In this document: in pieces, positions 1-9,641 of the stretch
Numbering within the stretch: the first letter of the stretch is position 1
Layout of the letters: each line of letters opens with the position of its first letter
Source: Silene noctiflora
Taxonomy: Eukaryota > Streptophyta > Magnoliopsida > Caryophyllales > Caryophyllaceae
NCBI GenBank assembly: GCA_009801015.1
Contig: VHZZ01011688.1
Location: 3,131-24,589, forward strand
Length of the DNA: 21,459 nucleotides
Direction of reading: 5' to 3'
Position numbers and translations under genes: made by a program
The notes under the pieces: model-generated
What the model was told of the DNA's origin: nothing
The model's input: the letters and a program-made list of their open reading frames with translations, nothing else
Databases searched by the model: none

Positions 1-590
1 AGTAAGCCCTACTCGATAGAGTACCCAACAGCACAGAAAACCGTATTATCACACGATGATTGTCAAAAGACACTCGAAAGAATCTAGGAGATTTTGGCCA
101 AACCACCTGTGCTAATGCCACCGCAGAAAGGCCAACCTTTATCCCTATACCTTACACTCGCAAAAATAGCCATGGGAGCCATGCTAGCTCAAACGGTAGG
201 TAAAGAGGAACGAGCCATCTACTACCTCGACAAGAAGTTCTTAGGATACGAGACCAAGTACGCACCTCTCGACAAGACTTGCTCGCTCTTGTGTGGACAA
301 CAAAGAAGCTGTGACATTACATGCTCAGCTATTCGATTAAAGTTTACTTGAAAATGGATCCCATAAAGTACATTTTCAAGAAGCCAGTTCTTAATGGTCG
401 ACTTTCTTAATGGTCGACTAGCAAGATGGACTCTAATGCTTTCTGAGTTCGACCTCAAATATGTGCCTCTGAAGGTAATTAAAGGACGAGCAGTGGCTGA
501 ATTCTTCGCAAATAATCCCATACAGGATACCCAAATGATAGACACATGGTCATTTCCGGACGAAAATATCTTTCATACCAATATAGAATC
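1..590 (+). other. pol segment: end of RT, first (degenerate) RNase H and linker
   Basis: Frame 1 reads SHDDCQKTLERI, a TAG at 85, then LAKPPVLMPPQKGQPLSLYL and AIYYLDKKFLGYETKYAPLDKTC. This is the RNase H that directly follows RT in gypsy elements. Near 290 the frame moves to frame 3, reading HYMLSYSIKVYLKMDPIKYI and then PVLNGRL. After the 16-bp duplication it returns to frame 1 as ARWTLMLSEFDLKY and KGRAVAEFFANNPI. The first catalytic position of this RNase H reads LYLT, where an active enzyme would usually have Asp. In the Tat lineage this domain is known to be degenerate, with its activity taken over by the second RNase H. The start of RT is outside the window. Confidence 0.88.
390..421 (+). 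repeat. 16-bp tandem duplication causing a pol frameshift
   Basis: CTTAATGGTCGACT occurs at 390-403 and again at 406-419, a 16-bp offset. Sixteen is not a multiple of three, and the duplication accounts for the change from frame 3 (PVLNGRL) to frame 1 (LNGRLARWTLM): the peptide LNGRL is encoded twice. This looks like replication slippage or a filled double-strand break after insertion. Confidence 0.9.
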
Positions 591-594
591 ATGG

Positions 595-966
595 GATCTC
601 TACGTTGACGGGGCTTCCAATGTAAGAGGATATAGGATAAGAGTGTTGCTCATTTCTCTTGAAGGTGAGCATACACCAATTTCAGTCAAACTCGACTTCG
701 AGGTGACTAATAATGCGGCAAAATATGAGGCCTGCCTTATAGGTTTGCAAGTAGCAGTCAGTCTTGGCATCAAAAAACTTCGACTCCATGGAGACTCATC
801 CCTCATTATCAACCAGATCACTGGATCATGAAAAATACGGAGCAGAAATCTCGCCTAATATCAATTAAGGGTAGATGAGGTGGCTCAATTCTTTGATCAA
901 ATCACTTACTTACACCTACCAAGAGAATAAAACCAATTTGCAGACGCTCTTGTAAAACTTGCATCC
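595..966 (+). other. pol segment: second, archaeal-type RNase H (aRNH)
   Basis: Frame 1 gives LYVDGASN, GEHTPISVKLDF, TNNAAKYEACLIGLQ and LRLHGDSSLIINQITGS, then, across stops, QFADALVKLASL. The four acidic residues expected of an active RNase H are all present: Asp (codon 607), Glu (727), Asp (793) and Asp (943). Three nonsense codons interrupt the tail: TGA 829-831, probably a former Trp, TAA 856-858, and TAA 928-930, probably a former Glu in REENQF. A second RNase H of this type between the first RNase H and integrase is diagnostic of Tat/Ogre/Retand elements. Retention of all four catalytic codons beside recent-looking stops suggests the copy was functional until fairly late. That is inference. 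Confidence 0.9.
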
Positions 967-1260
967 CTCATTAACATGCCAGACAATATGGTAGATATGC
1001 TCTTATGCATCGAAAGGCGATTCGAACCACCCTATATACATTTCCTAGCTGACAAGGAGGAATATCAAGAAGAGCCTTGGTACCAAGCCATTCTAAATTA
1101 CAAGCTCAATGGTGAATGCCCACCGAACATGGACAAGAGGGGACGACGAGATATAAGGCTATTAGCCTCTAAATACGTCCTGAATCAAGGGGAATTATAT
1201 AAAAGGACGCCACAAGGCGTTATCTTGCTTTGCCTCGATCATTCGAAAGCAAATAAAGTA

Positions 1261-2316
1261 ATGAAGGAAGTTCATGACGGAGAATGTGGTCCCCACATGG
1301 GTGGGCTAATGATGGCAAAGAAAATCATGCGTTTAGGATACTACTGGACGACCATGGAAATAAACTACATCAAATATGTCAGATATTGCCACAATTGCCA
1401 AATCTTTGCGAACGTGTAGCACGTTCCACCCTCCTTGTTATACATAATGACATCACCCTGGCCATTCTCTACTTGGGGAATAGACATCATGAAAAATCAC
1501 TTCAACAGGGACGGGAGGCCATTTTTACATTCTAGTGGCAATAGACTATTTCACTAAATGGGTGGAAGTATCTTCATATACTGATCTAGCATCCAAGCAA
1601 ATGGCTAAGTTCATACAAACCAACATCCATTTGTCGATATGGGTGCCCACATGAGATCATCAGTGACAACGGTTCTCATTTCCAAGCTGAAGCTGCACAA
1701 GTGCTCGCTAAATGCAAAATCCAGCATCATCATTCCTCGTCATACCGACCCCAAACCAATAGAGCCGTAGAGGCAGCAAATAATAATGTCGTCATGATCC
1801 TAAAGGAAATGATCGATAATTACAGGGACTGGCCTAATAAAATACCCTTCGCCTTCTCGGGATATCGAACTTCAGTCAGGATGCCCATTGGGGGTACTCC
1901 TTTCTACTTAACATATGGTATGGAAGCTATACAACCATTAGAACTAGAGATCCCATCTCTACGAATTCTACTCGAAAGTCAAATTCCAGAAGCTTAATGG
2001 AATAGAGAACGGTATGAAGAACTCATTCTCCTAGATGAAAGACGATTACACGCCCTACATAATGTTCAAACATATCAAGCGCAAATCAGAAAAGCTTTTA
2101 ACAAGAAAGTTAAACCTCGAAACATCAAAGAAGGAGACTTAGTCCTTAAATCAGTTCGAGCTCTTTTACCAGTAGACCCAAGAGGGAAGTATAAACCCAA
2201 TTGTGTTGGACCGTACTTTGTCAAAACAATATCTTCGGGTGGTGCGGTTAGAATCACAGACCTAGACGGGAATGAATTCTCTACCCCAATTATCCTAGAC
2301 CAACATAAGAAGTATT
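1261..2316 (+). other. pol segment: integrase (HHCC zinc finger, DDE core, C-terminal region)
   Basis: The zinc finger has His codons 1273 and 1294 and Cys codons 1387 and 1396, spaced H-x6-H-x30-C-x2-C (EVHDGECGPHMGG to YCHNCQ). The core begins MTSPWPFSTWGIDIM with the first catalytic Asp at 1483, continues in frame 2 as LVAIDYFTKWVE, and in frame 3 as YGCPHEIISDNGSHF with the second Asp at 1665. It then reads SSYRPQTNRAVEAANNN with the catalytic Glu at 1770. The triad is therefore intact but spread over three frames. An Arg stands where relatives have Gly before AVEAAN. The C-terminal region includes GYRTSVRMPIGGTPFYL, YGMEAIQPLE, KPRNIKEGDLVL and RGKYKPNCVGPYFVK, followed by the DQHKKYYP end. 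TAA 1995-1997 interrupts it. The enzyme would insert element cDNA into chromosomes. Confidence 0.93.
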
Positions 2317-2468
2317 ACCCTTACACCAGGTCCGAACGCACCACGCGTGACCCACGTGCTGCTCACGCGACACGTTACATGGCACATGCCATTATCCCCT
2401 TCATGTTATCTTGCTCTTGCATTTTAAGCATTTTTTTATCATCCTCAGTATTGTCAAGTTTAACTTAA

Positions 2469-2972
2469 TTGTATTCCATGAGTAAGTAAAGCACCTTGCT
2501 TATTCCCTAGGTTAATTTTATTGGTTGTTGCCTCAAACACTTATTCTTTTGCATATATTTTGAACTACGTTACTGATTTCATCATTATACGGTGAATACG
2601 TAGTCAATCCTTCACGGGATACAACCCAAAATACTTTTAAAAATGTGGAAATAGAAGGGCAAGTGCTTTGACATTTGAAATTCGAAAGGATAGGCAAAAA
2701 GGGACATAATTGATGAAAGTTTTCTTAAACTTGCAAAATTGTTTATTCATTAATAATAATATGCCACATAATAATAAACAAATGCTGAAACAAAAGATGC
2801 TAAGCTAGAATTCTAAAATTCCTGCTTTTTTATTACAATAAATAAAAAATACTACGATAAAAACTATAAAGACTTAGGCTACTCATCATCATTCCTTTGC
2901 CTTTGTCATTTTTATCATGCTTCTTGCCTCGGCCTTGAGGTGGACGCTTCTGCGTTATTTTAGACCTAATTA
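2469..2972. other. AT-rich spacer between pol and antisense gene 1
   Basis: This stretch holds no reading frame I can assign. It is AT-rich. On the minus strand an AATAAA at 2829-2834 lies about 140 nt past the stop of antisense gene 1 and could be its polyadenylation signal. Between about 2886 and 2972 the minus strand can be read in a shifted frame as a basic tail (TQKRPPQGRGKKHDKNDKGK), which may be the original C-terminus of that gene after a frameshift. Confidence 0.5.
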
Positions 2973-4359
2973 CTAAAGGTCTCTCTCGTGGTCCGTGATT
3001 CCATTCCTATCCACCACCATTCTTTTAGCAGGCGGGGCTCTTTTTGGTTTCCTCTTTGGATGAACAACTTGGAATCCAGCTTCTACCTCTGCCTCAGTCA
3101 AATACTTCTGATTCTCCTTGACTACTTCTCGGATTTTGTAGTCAACAGGCTCATGCTTCCTTAGCTTCTCCCTCTCCTCCGAAGTGCTAGCTTTGGTTCA
3201 TTGCATGTATGAGTCGGATACCCATAGTGATCCTACAGGAGTAGGTATATACCAAATGTTCCTCTGTGCCCAACGAAGTGCCTACTCACGACAAGAGTCA
3301 GTGGTGTGCGCCAATGCTTATTGCGGAACGGTGTCCAACTTAGGGATCTTCTGTCTTAGTCCCACTTGTCTCAAAATCCTTTTCGGGAAGATAGTGACCA
3401 TAAAGTCCAAACCTAGAATGTGAATCGACTGCGTAGGATCAAGGCTGAATGCTCCTGTCAATGCGTTGAGATGCCACTATGGAATGATCCATCTTATGAG
3501 AAGCCCACCTTTATTCTTCAGTTTGTTCTCCCAAGAATTGCAAACTCGAGTGAAATCCACCATGTATAGCCTCGTCCTCATCGAAATGGTCCTTGAACGA
3601 TAGCCAAACACATCGACGGGGGGCTCGATCAATTGAAGTCTTTCCATGAGCCAGATCTATCAAGACAAATGAAGAGATGAGTTACCAAAAAAAACAAAAA
3701 AAGGCCGAAAAAGAAGAAAAATTACCTGCAGTATTACGGGACTTCCCAAAATACGGCATCTCGCGATTAGCCTTTCTATTATCTAAACCAAGGATGGTCT
3801 CTCCCAATGATAGCCAAGTTGGGCTCCTGCGCAGCTTCTGTTGCTCCACAATTCCCAAGAAACGAGGGTCTCCCCTTATTTCGGCATCAACATGGCCCTT
3901 CAAGACATAGCAATGGATAAGGCAAAATCCAAATGCTCGGTGTCTTGCCACAAATGAGATGTTAGGGTCCTCCCTATTTATGAAACGGTCTACTAGATCG
4001 AACATTCTTACTCTCATCGAAGTAACAAGACAATCTACTACAACTTTTTTCAACCCTCGAAGGTCCCTAAATTTATTCTTATACCCTTGGGAGTTAGGAG
4101 GCAATATAAGCAAACTTTCAACATCCCACCCACCAACTGCTGCAAATTCTTCAGGAAAAGGACATATTTCTTCTCCCGGAAATGCAAAAACGTGAAGATC
4201 TGGGTACTAATAGTCCAAGCATGCATCCAAAAAGGGCTTCACCATCTTTACTTGCTTGAAACTAATGATTTGACCAATATTAAAGGCGGCCATATCATGC
4301 TTCTCTATGTTGGTAAATTCATTTGTCCATTTCTTGAGACGGGATTCAAAGGCATCCAT
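2973..4359 (-). pseudogene. Antisense gene 1: plant-mobile-domain/DUF7745-like protein, broken
   Basis: It reads leftward from ATG 4357-4359 (MDAFESRLKKWTNEF). Recognisable blocks are FPGEEICPFPEEFAAVGGW, a domain around FRDLRGLKKVVVDCLV, RHRAFGFCLIHCYVLKGHVD and GDPRFLGIVEQQKLRRS. After a probable 69-nt intron (3657-3725, GTAAT...GATAG) it continues with WLMERLQLIEPPVDVFGYRS, RTRLYMVD, WVSDSYMQ and a basic C-terminus VVHPKRKPKRAPPAKRM. The composition and layout resemble the PMD-like proteins encoded antisense in Tat retrotransposons; the exact family name is uncertain and I know no proven function. Stops: TAG 4207-4209, TAG 3477-3479, TAA 3318-3320, TAG 3282-3284 and TGA 3198-3200. The splice as drawn leaves a one-base frame mismatch, so an indel is needed there. 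It lies opposite to pol, has its own TATA-like box, and the next antisense gene lies upstream of it. Confidence 0.75.
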
Positions 4360-4454
4360 TTTTTTTTTTGAAAATTTGTGAAGATTTTGTAAGAATATTA
4401 CACCACAGAATTATAGAAGGGAGAATTGTGAGAATAAGCTTTCACCCGGGGTCT

Positions 4455-4463
4455 CTATATATA
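4455..4463 (-). promoter_or_regulatory. TATA-like box of antisense gene 1
   Basis: The minus strand reads TATATATAG about 96-104 nt before the ATG at 4359. That would put transcription start near 4425-4432 and leave a 5' leader of roughly 70 nt. The GCAGCA palindrome module lies about 50 bp further upstream. Position and sequence fit a plant core promoter; no start-site data are available. Confidence 0.55.
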
Positions 4464-4513
4464 CTATTCGGGCTTTCCTAGTTCAACTTAGGAACAGAGA
4501 GTCACAAGAGAGA

Positions 4514-4568
4514 ACGCAGCAACAGCTTCGCCTTCATGAAGGGTCACAGCTCTTGCTGCGCCTCTTCC
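4514..4568. promoter_or_regulatory. GCAGCA/TGCTGCG module, copy 1 (upstream of antisense gene 1)
   Basis: The plus strand reads CGCAGCAACAGCTTCGCC, a 10-15 bp spacer, then CAGCTCTTGCTGCGCCTC. It aligns over its whole length with the block at 8643-8697 upstream of antisense gene 2, and its halves resemble the palindromes at 9843 and 10431. It lies about 50 bp upstream of the antisense TATA-like box. A shared upstream promoter element is the simplest reading. Confidence 0.6.
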
Positions 4569-4571
4569 TCG

Positions 4572-5279
4572 AGCTTATTTCCCGCAGTTTTCTGCGGAGG
4601 GGTTTCCTAATACGGTTTTAGTTACTCTTTCTTATTCCTATAGGATTTTGAAGATTTTTTTCCTGAAAATTGTCTTTCCTTATCATAATAGGAGTCTCTT
4701 TTCCAACCAGGTTCGCATTTCGAGGCAGCCGCTCCCGACACATACTTACCCATTTTATTTTCATTTTATTTTTAGGGGGAAGCACTCCTCCATTGTCGTT
4801 ACTTTTTTAAAGTTTTGACATTTTATATGTCATTCCGTGTCAAGTCATTTCAAACTAACATTTTCAAACTTATTTATTTTAATTTTTTGAGGGGGAAGCA
4901 CTCCCGTCATTAGTCGCGCATCACGTCACTGTCCACTCATTTTGGGCACTTTTTTTTCATTTTTCCTTACGATTCAACTGAAGTTCACATTTTAAGCCAT
5001 GTTAACATGTAATTATATGTCAACTTTTGTGTTTATACTTGTTTTTAGTTGCTTTTTCTGCGTAAATTTCGGCAGCATGACGACGTAAGTTGTCACTATG
5101 CCAAACCAATTTCCAAGATAACCTGTAGGTACAAGTTTCACATCTACATCCAACAGCAGCAAAGGCACGCAGGCCTCTATATATATACATACCAAAATGT
5201 ACAAAAATATATACAAGGCTCGAGCTCATGCCCGAGAACAAAATAAAGTCAAAATAACTACAAAGACTAGGTCGCGACA
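4572..5279. other. Non-coding spacer with a repeated purine-rich motif
   Basis: No gene is seen. GGGGGAAGCACTCC occurs twice, at 4775-4788 and 4891-4904, 116 bp apart, each after a T-rich run. They look like polypurine tracts, but neither is followed by a TG LTR start, so I do not call an LTR boundary. The right part (about 5000-5279) is the 3' flank of antisense gene 2. Confidence 0.5.
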
Positions 5280-8200
5280 CTACTCTTTAGCCCGACGCCT
5301 CCTAAGGTCGTCGACCATCGCCTCCAAAATGGCGATGTCGGCGTCATGGACCTCTAGCTCTCTCTCCAAGCAGGCCGCCTCCTCGCGTGACCGCTCCAAC
5401 TCGAGCTCCAGCTCACGCTCCCGCTGCAAAATAAAAGAAACGGTGATTGTCAAAATGCAAAGCAAGCTTCTAAAGAAATTTCAAATTTCCACTAAAATAA
5501 GGAAAGGTTCTTACCTCTCCTCCAGAACGACCCTCGAGTTTCTTGACAACTGTCACTCGTAGCCGGTTGGCTATCCGTCACAGCTCCGCGTGCCTCGGCG
5601 GCGCCACCTGCATTTTTAAATCAAGTCAAGTCATATTTAATGTCCCGACATGCAACATAGAAAAAAATAAAAGGAAAAGTTTAAACCTAAAAGCTCACCC
5701 TCCTCATGATGGGCTGCCACTCGTCGAGGCCAACCTTGGTCACTGCCTCGGGGAAGGAAGGGACCTCTATGGACACCGTCACGCCAGCCGGCCCCACGTA
5801 CTCCAAGGTCTCAGGAAAAGCTGAGGGCTCGGCACCAGCTTTGTCGATCTCCTGTCAAAGCACAAAAATATCAAAACTATTTCCCTTTCAAAAGAAAATC
5901 AAATTCTAAACAAGCAGAAAGAATGCTCACCACATTCGGCCAATGCGCCAACCTCCTCAAGACAAACTCCGAGTACTCTAGCTCGGTAAGAAGGAGGGTG
6001 TCGCCAGCAGCTCCGGCAAGGTCGGCAGTCCTCTCCACCTCAGTAGACTCCCTAAACATCGTAGGTGGTGGATCGACGGGGACAGTGAAGGTGTCACGGA
6101 GACACTGCCTAGCCGGACGCTCGCCCAGGTACCAAACAGGCCCCAAAGGCATCACAAGAAGGAGTCAACTCGAGCTGCTAGGCCTAAGCACCTCAGCCAC
6201 AAAGGCTAGTGCCCCAGTGTAGTCCTCCCAAGGTCTCGACCCCCACTGAAGTCATGTTTCAAGGGTCAGGCAACTAAAATCGAAATAATAATGAAAATAG
6301 GCAACAAATGAAGACTAGAAAGAAGGCTTACACTGTCAAGTTGCAAAGCGTTGACACCCCTCCTACAGGTGTCATAAGAAGAACGACGACTCTTATGTCT
6401 ACAGATAATGTAGTCCCTCACGACAGGGTACTCCCTAGGCACGTCAGCTGCACTCCTGGGCGCGAAGCCAGGAAAGGACGAGTAGATCCAGGCCTAAGTA
6501 AAAGGAAAAGGAGATTTTAATGATCATTCATTTTACAAGTCACTTATGTACATGTTAAGTTTACATATTAAGTAATCCTTTACTTATCTACGATTATCCT
6601 TCATTCGCTAGAAATTTTAAATAAATAATCATTTATTTATTGAGTAATCATTTACTTATCTACAATGATCATTCATTCGTCAAAGCAAGTGAACAATCAT
6701 TTATTTATATATCATTATTTTTTTCCATGTTGACTATGCAGTTTTGTTCGGTCAAATTCTTGTTCATACAAGGAAATCTTGCTAAATCCGTGAAAGGAAA
6801 GGGATATAAGCACTTCTATTTCATTTATATTCCTATAAATGAAGAAATAAAGGATAAAAGAAAGGTTCATACCTCCAAAACAAGTCCTGGACCAACAGTA
6901 GCAGGCGACGTCCCTCTCTCCAGCAACTCAGGATGCACCATGGCCCTCATGTAGCAAGTGAGGACTGCAAAGCTAGGAGTGACCCAGTCCAGAAGACCTA
7001 GGCCACCCAAGTCAGCAAGAAAAGGAAGAAGCTTCATCGACAGCCTCTCCCCCTTGTCTCTGAAGTAAATCAAAGACAAGAACCACTAAAGCCATAAGCG
7101 AGCTCGCTGCTCAGCCGTACACGGCGGAAGGGGCACCAAACTCCCTCCCTCAGTCAGCAGTACCCTAGCCGGGGTGCTCCCGTCAAATTACTCCTTGAGG
7201 TAAGAACTCGGAACCTGGCCGCGACCTTGGGCAAGGACCAACCCACCAGCCTTCTGGCCTTAGCCGAGTTAGCCCTCATAGCCGTCTTGGGCCACACTAT
7301 CGGCTCATCTCCGAACGACAAGCCGGAGATTATGCCAAAGTCCTCCAAAGTAAACCCGATCTCACCGAACGACATGTGAAAGGTCGAGGTCGTGTCCCAG
7401 AAAAGATACAGGAACGCCCGGATCAAACACATGTTGGCACAAATCTTCCTAGACCGGATCTCGCGCCAGGTCCGTACCAAAGCACCGAAGGCACCCCCAT
7501 CGAGGATTCCTCTCTCCTCCTCGTCAACCGCTCGTACCCCGAGAACGACCTCCTATTGTCAGCCTCCTGCAAATTCAATTCAAACATGTTTATTAGTCAA
7601 ATGTTTCGAAAGAAAATGAGAATTAAAAGTTAGCAAATTGGAAATTTGGAAGGATACCAGACTACTCGCCACTCGGTACGATAAATGGCTCTCCGCAACC
7701 CAAATGAGATGCTGAGCATCCCATTTGTCAGCCCACTCAGGTACCCGAGCAGGCTGACGGCCACCTCTCCTAAGGCTTGCCCTCTTAGGCTGTTCCTCCC
7801 CCTCCTCCTCATCCTCCTGGATGCCTGTGTACACTATGAGAGCTAAGTAAAGGAAAATTCAACGTCCATGAAGTCACGTCCGGACGTCGAAGGCATATCC
7901 TCTGTAAAAATGAACATTTCAAGTCATTTCAAACCATTTTTAGGCCATTTTCAAGCTAGTCTCAAGTTATCTCGAGTTTGTTTCCTAAATAGATGGACAA
8001 GTACGTTTATACTACGTTCTTACGGGTATTAAACATACCTAATGACGACGAAAAGTAAAAAATTTGACAGCATTTCGCTATAAATAGCCTAAACCAACAC
8101 AAAAAGTGTCCCCGGAGGAGCAGTCGCAAACTGAAATTTTGACATGAAAACAAGTTTACCCATAATCCAAGGGTTCTAAAATATCAACTTTCATCGGTTT

Positions 8201-8488
8201 TCGATAAGGTTAGGGTCATTTTCGAGCCATTTAAGCGGTTTTAGCCTAAAACCGTCACATTTCACTACCATTTCACCTATACTTGACGAGAATTCGAAGT
8301 GAACACGTGGTTGCGATCCTAGAAAGGTCTACTATTCAATTCTAAGGTCAATTTTGATGAAAAAATTCATTTGAGGCAAAAGCCCAAAATTTTCGACACA
8401 AATGGGTGCAAAACCCTAATTTCGAAACTCGATTCAAGCTACAAATACAAATAAAGCTAAAGACGGAATGCATACCTGGATCAGTCAT
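5280..8488 (-). pseudogene. Antisense gene 2: spliced plant mobile domain (PMD) protein with C-terminal coiled coil, broken
   Basis: Eight exons can be read on the minus strand: 8476-8488, 7658-7901, 6873-7566, 6332-6493, 5931-6245, 5699-5851, 5515-5607 and 5280-5423. All introns are GT-AG, and introns 2-7 are all in phase 0. The protein starts MTDPEDMPSTSGRDFMD, followed by an acidic stretch and RVPEWADKWDAQHLIWVAES. The PMD core is ALVRTWREIRSRKICANM, then STFHMSFGEIGFTLEDFGII, ERLSMKLLPFLADLGGLG, AWIYSSFPGFAPRSAADVPR and GPVWYLGERPARQCLRD. Exon 8 is a coiled coil of Glu, Leu and Arg (ERELELELERSREEAACLER) ending KE-stop. PMD proteins exist both in transposons and as host nuclear proteins (MAIN family); the element's use of it is unknown. 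Damage: frameshifts near 7845, 7525 and 7210; stops TAG 7843-7845, TAG 7086-7088, TGA 6165-6167 and TGA 5578-5580. Exons 4, 6 and 8 are fully open. The 13-nt first exon is the least certain; an ATG inside exon 2 could be the start. Confidence 0.85.
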
Positions 8489-8580
8489 GGTTTAGGGCAA
8501 GTTTTTGATCAACTTATGATGATGATTGATGAAGATTTTAGGTTTTTTTGTGCTTTGTAAAAGCGAAACGACGAAATGGG

Positions 8581-8588
8581 AATAAATA
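8581..8588 (-). promoter_or_regulatory. TATA-like box of antisense gene 2
   Basis: The minus strand reads TATTTATT about 93-100 nt before the ATG at 8488, the same spacing as in antisense gene 1. The palindrome module follows about 55 bp further upstream. It is a weaker TATA match than at 4455-4463, and the matching geometry is the main support. Confidence 0.45.
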
Positions 8589-8642
8589 CTGGTATCGTGT
8601 TCTAATTCCAGTTCTGTCAGACTTGGACGACCTCGGTAGAAA

Positions 8643-8697
8643 ACGCAGCACCTGTTGTGCCCTTTCCTGAGATTTGCGGCTCTTGCTGCGTCCTTTC
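8643..8697. promoter_or_regulatory. GCAGCA/TGCTGCG module, copy 2 (upstream of antisense gene 2)
   Basis: The plus strand reads ACGCAGCACCTGTTGTGCCC, a short spacer, then GCGGCTCTTGCTGCGTCC. It aligns with copy 1 at 4514-4568 in order, spacing and orientation. The left half is an imperfect inverted repeat (CGCAGCA versus TGTTGTG), with differences that look like C-to-T decay. Confidence 0.6.
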
Positions 8698-8699
8698 CC

Positions 8700-9429
8700 C
8701 AACAAGTCTCTTGTTTTCAGCTCGTTACAAGTTCGTTACTTGTGGGTCCTACCTTTATCAATATTTTTGAAACAATTCTTTACGCGTTTCGTGGCATGTT
8801 TTTCAAATTACCTTCTACGGATATATTTTCCCGTCAAATTTATCGTCTTCCCAACGGATTGCACACATTTCTTCCCCATCAAGGGTACATTGTCGCATAC
8901 AGCCCAAGTATTCTTCGATAAACAGAATTTGCTTCCAACTAATGCAAGCTTATTCCCTTAAACAGTCCTCGGAAAGCCTGTTTTATTATTTGTCCTCAGC
9001 ATTTCCACCAACATTTTGCCGTCTATTTTATCAGAAGTTTCTACAACGTTCTGTTATGAATTTGCTTCCAAGTTATGCAAGTAGATTCAAATTTCAACCA
9101 ATTTTGCAGAGTTACTCTCACAAACGGTCTCATAAAAACCGTTCATTTTTCCAACGGGTCCTACTGATCTCCTGTTGTCTACGTCATGTTGTTCCCCACG
9201 GAGTTTCAGGTATGATTTCCTCTTATGGCAAGCGAGCATCCTTACGTAGTCTATTAGACTTTAAACGACCCTCCCCAAAAGTCGGCAGACTCTAAAATGT
9301 TCCCGACGACAGGTCCCTGGTTCAGTCCCCTTGAACTGCCTCGCGTCGCCATAGTCTTCAGGTTGTAATCTTCGATTGACTTGAAGGCTATACTTTGAAT
9401 TTCGTCGCCTTGTCCAAGCCTCAGTCAAC
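8700..9429. other. Non-coding interval between antisense gene 2 and the polypurine tract
   Basis: About 730 bp without an assignable gene on either strand. The frames present have no recognisable domain and begin in promoter or spacer sequence. It is probably the untranslated 3' part of element A's sense RNA. Confidence 0.5.
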
Positions 9430-9438
9430 GTGGGGACT
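9430..9438 (+). other. Polypurine tract of element A
   Basis: GTGGGGACT lies directly before the LTR start TGTAGATACC at 9440. A G-rich tract next to the 3' LTR primes plus-strand DNA synthesis in LTR retrotransposons. The combination of GTGGGGACT and TGTAGATACC is what I expect for a Tat-lineage element. Confidence 0.7.
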
Positions 9439-9641
9439 CTGTAGATACCTCGTTTCAGCACCCTTCGCCAAACACCCAGTGATGATTGGGCCGCATGTTC
9501 AATATATGTAGCGATCATATGACATCTCATTAATTCGTCGTAGAAAGGTTGCTCAAACAGTCGTGTCAACCCTTTGTTGTCATCTACAAGCCGATATGTT
9601 CGTTTTGACAGTAATTAGAGTGTATTTGGAGTCCGGGTCAG

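Larger units (their letters stand above)
1..2468 (+). pseudogene. Decayed pol polyprotein (RNase H-aRNase H-integrase) of a Tat-lineage Ty3/gypsy retrotransposon
   Basis: This is the 3' part of a gypsy pol; protease and most of the reverse transcriptase lie left of the window. In order it shows the end of RT with a first RNase H, a second archaeal-type RNase H, an HHCC zinc finger, a DDE integrase and an integrase C-terminal region ending in DQHKKYYP near 2316. The reading frame ends at TAA 2466-2468. Two RNase H domains and the SSYRPQTNRAVEAANNN signature are typical of the Tat (Ogre/Retand) group. It is dead: in-frame stops lie at 85, 312, 829, 856, 928 and 1995, and the frame moves 1 to 3 near 290, 3 to 1 at a 16-bp duplication (390-421), then 1 to 2 near 1500-1525 and 2 to 3 near 1630. 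Order and orientation place it upstream of the antisense genes and the 3' LTR at 9440. Lineage assignment is by remembered motifs, not a search. Confidence 0.93.

Noticed and set aside
222..821. Minus-strand frames opposite pol
   Set aside because: They are shadows of the RNase H coding strand; the plus-strand motifs explain the region.
6274..6331. 58-nt intron with acceptor at 6274 in antisense gene 2
   Set aside because: It leaves a stop and a frame error in exon 5. The downstream acceptor before 6245 gives an 86-nt intron and an in-frame WGSRPWEDY exon.
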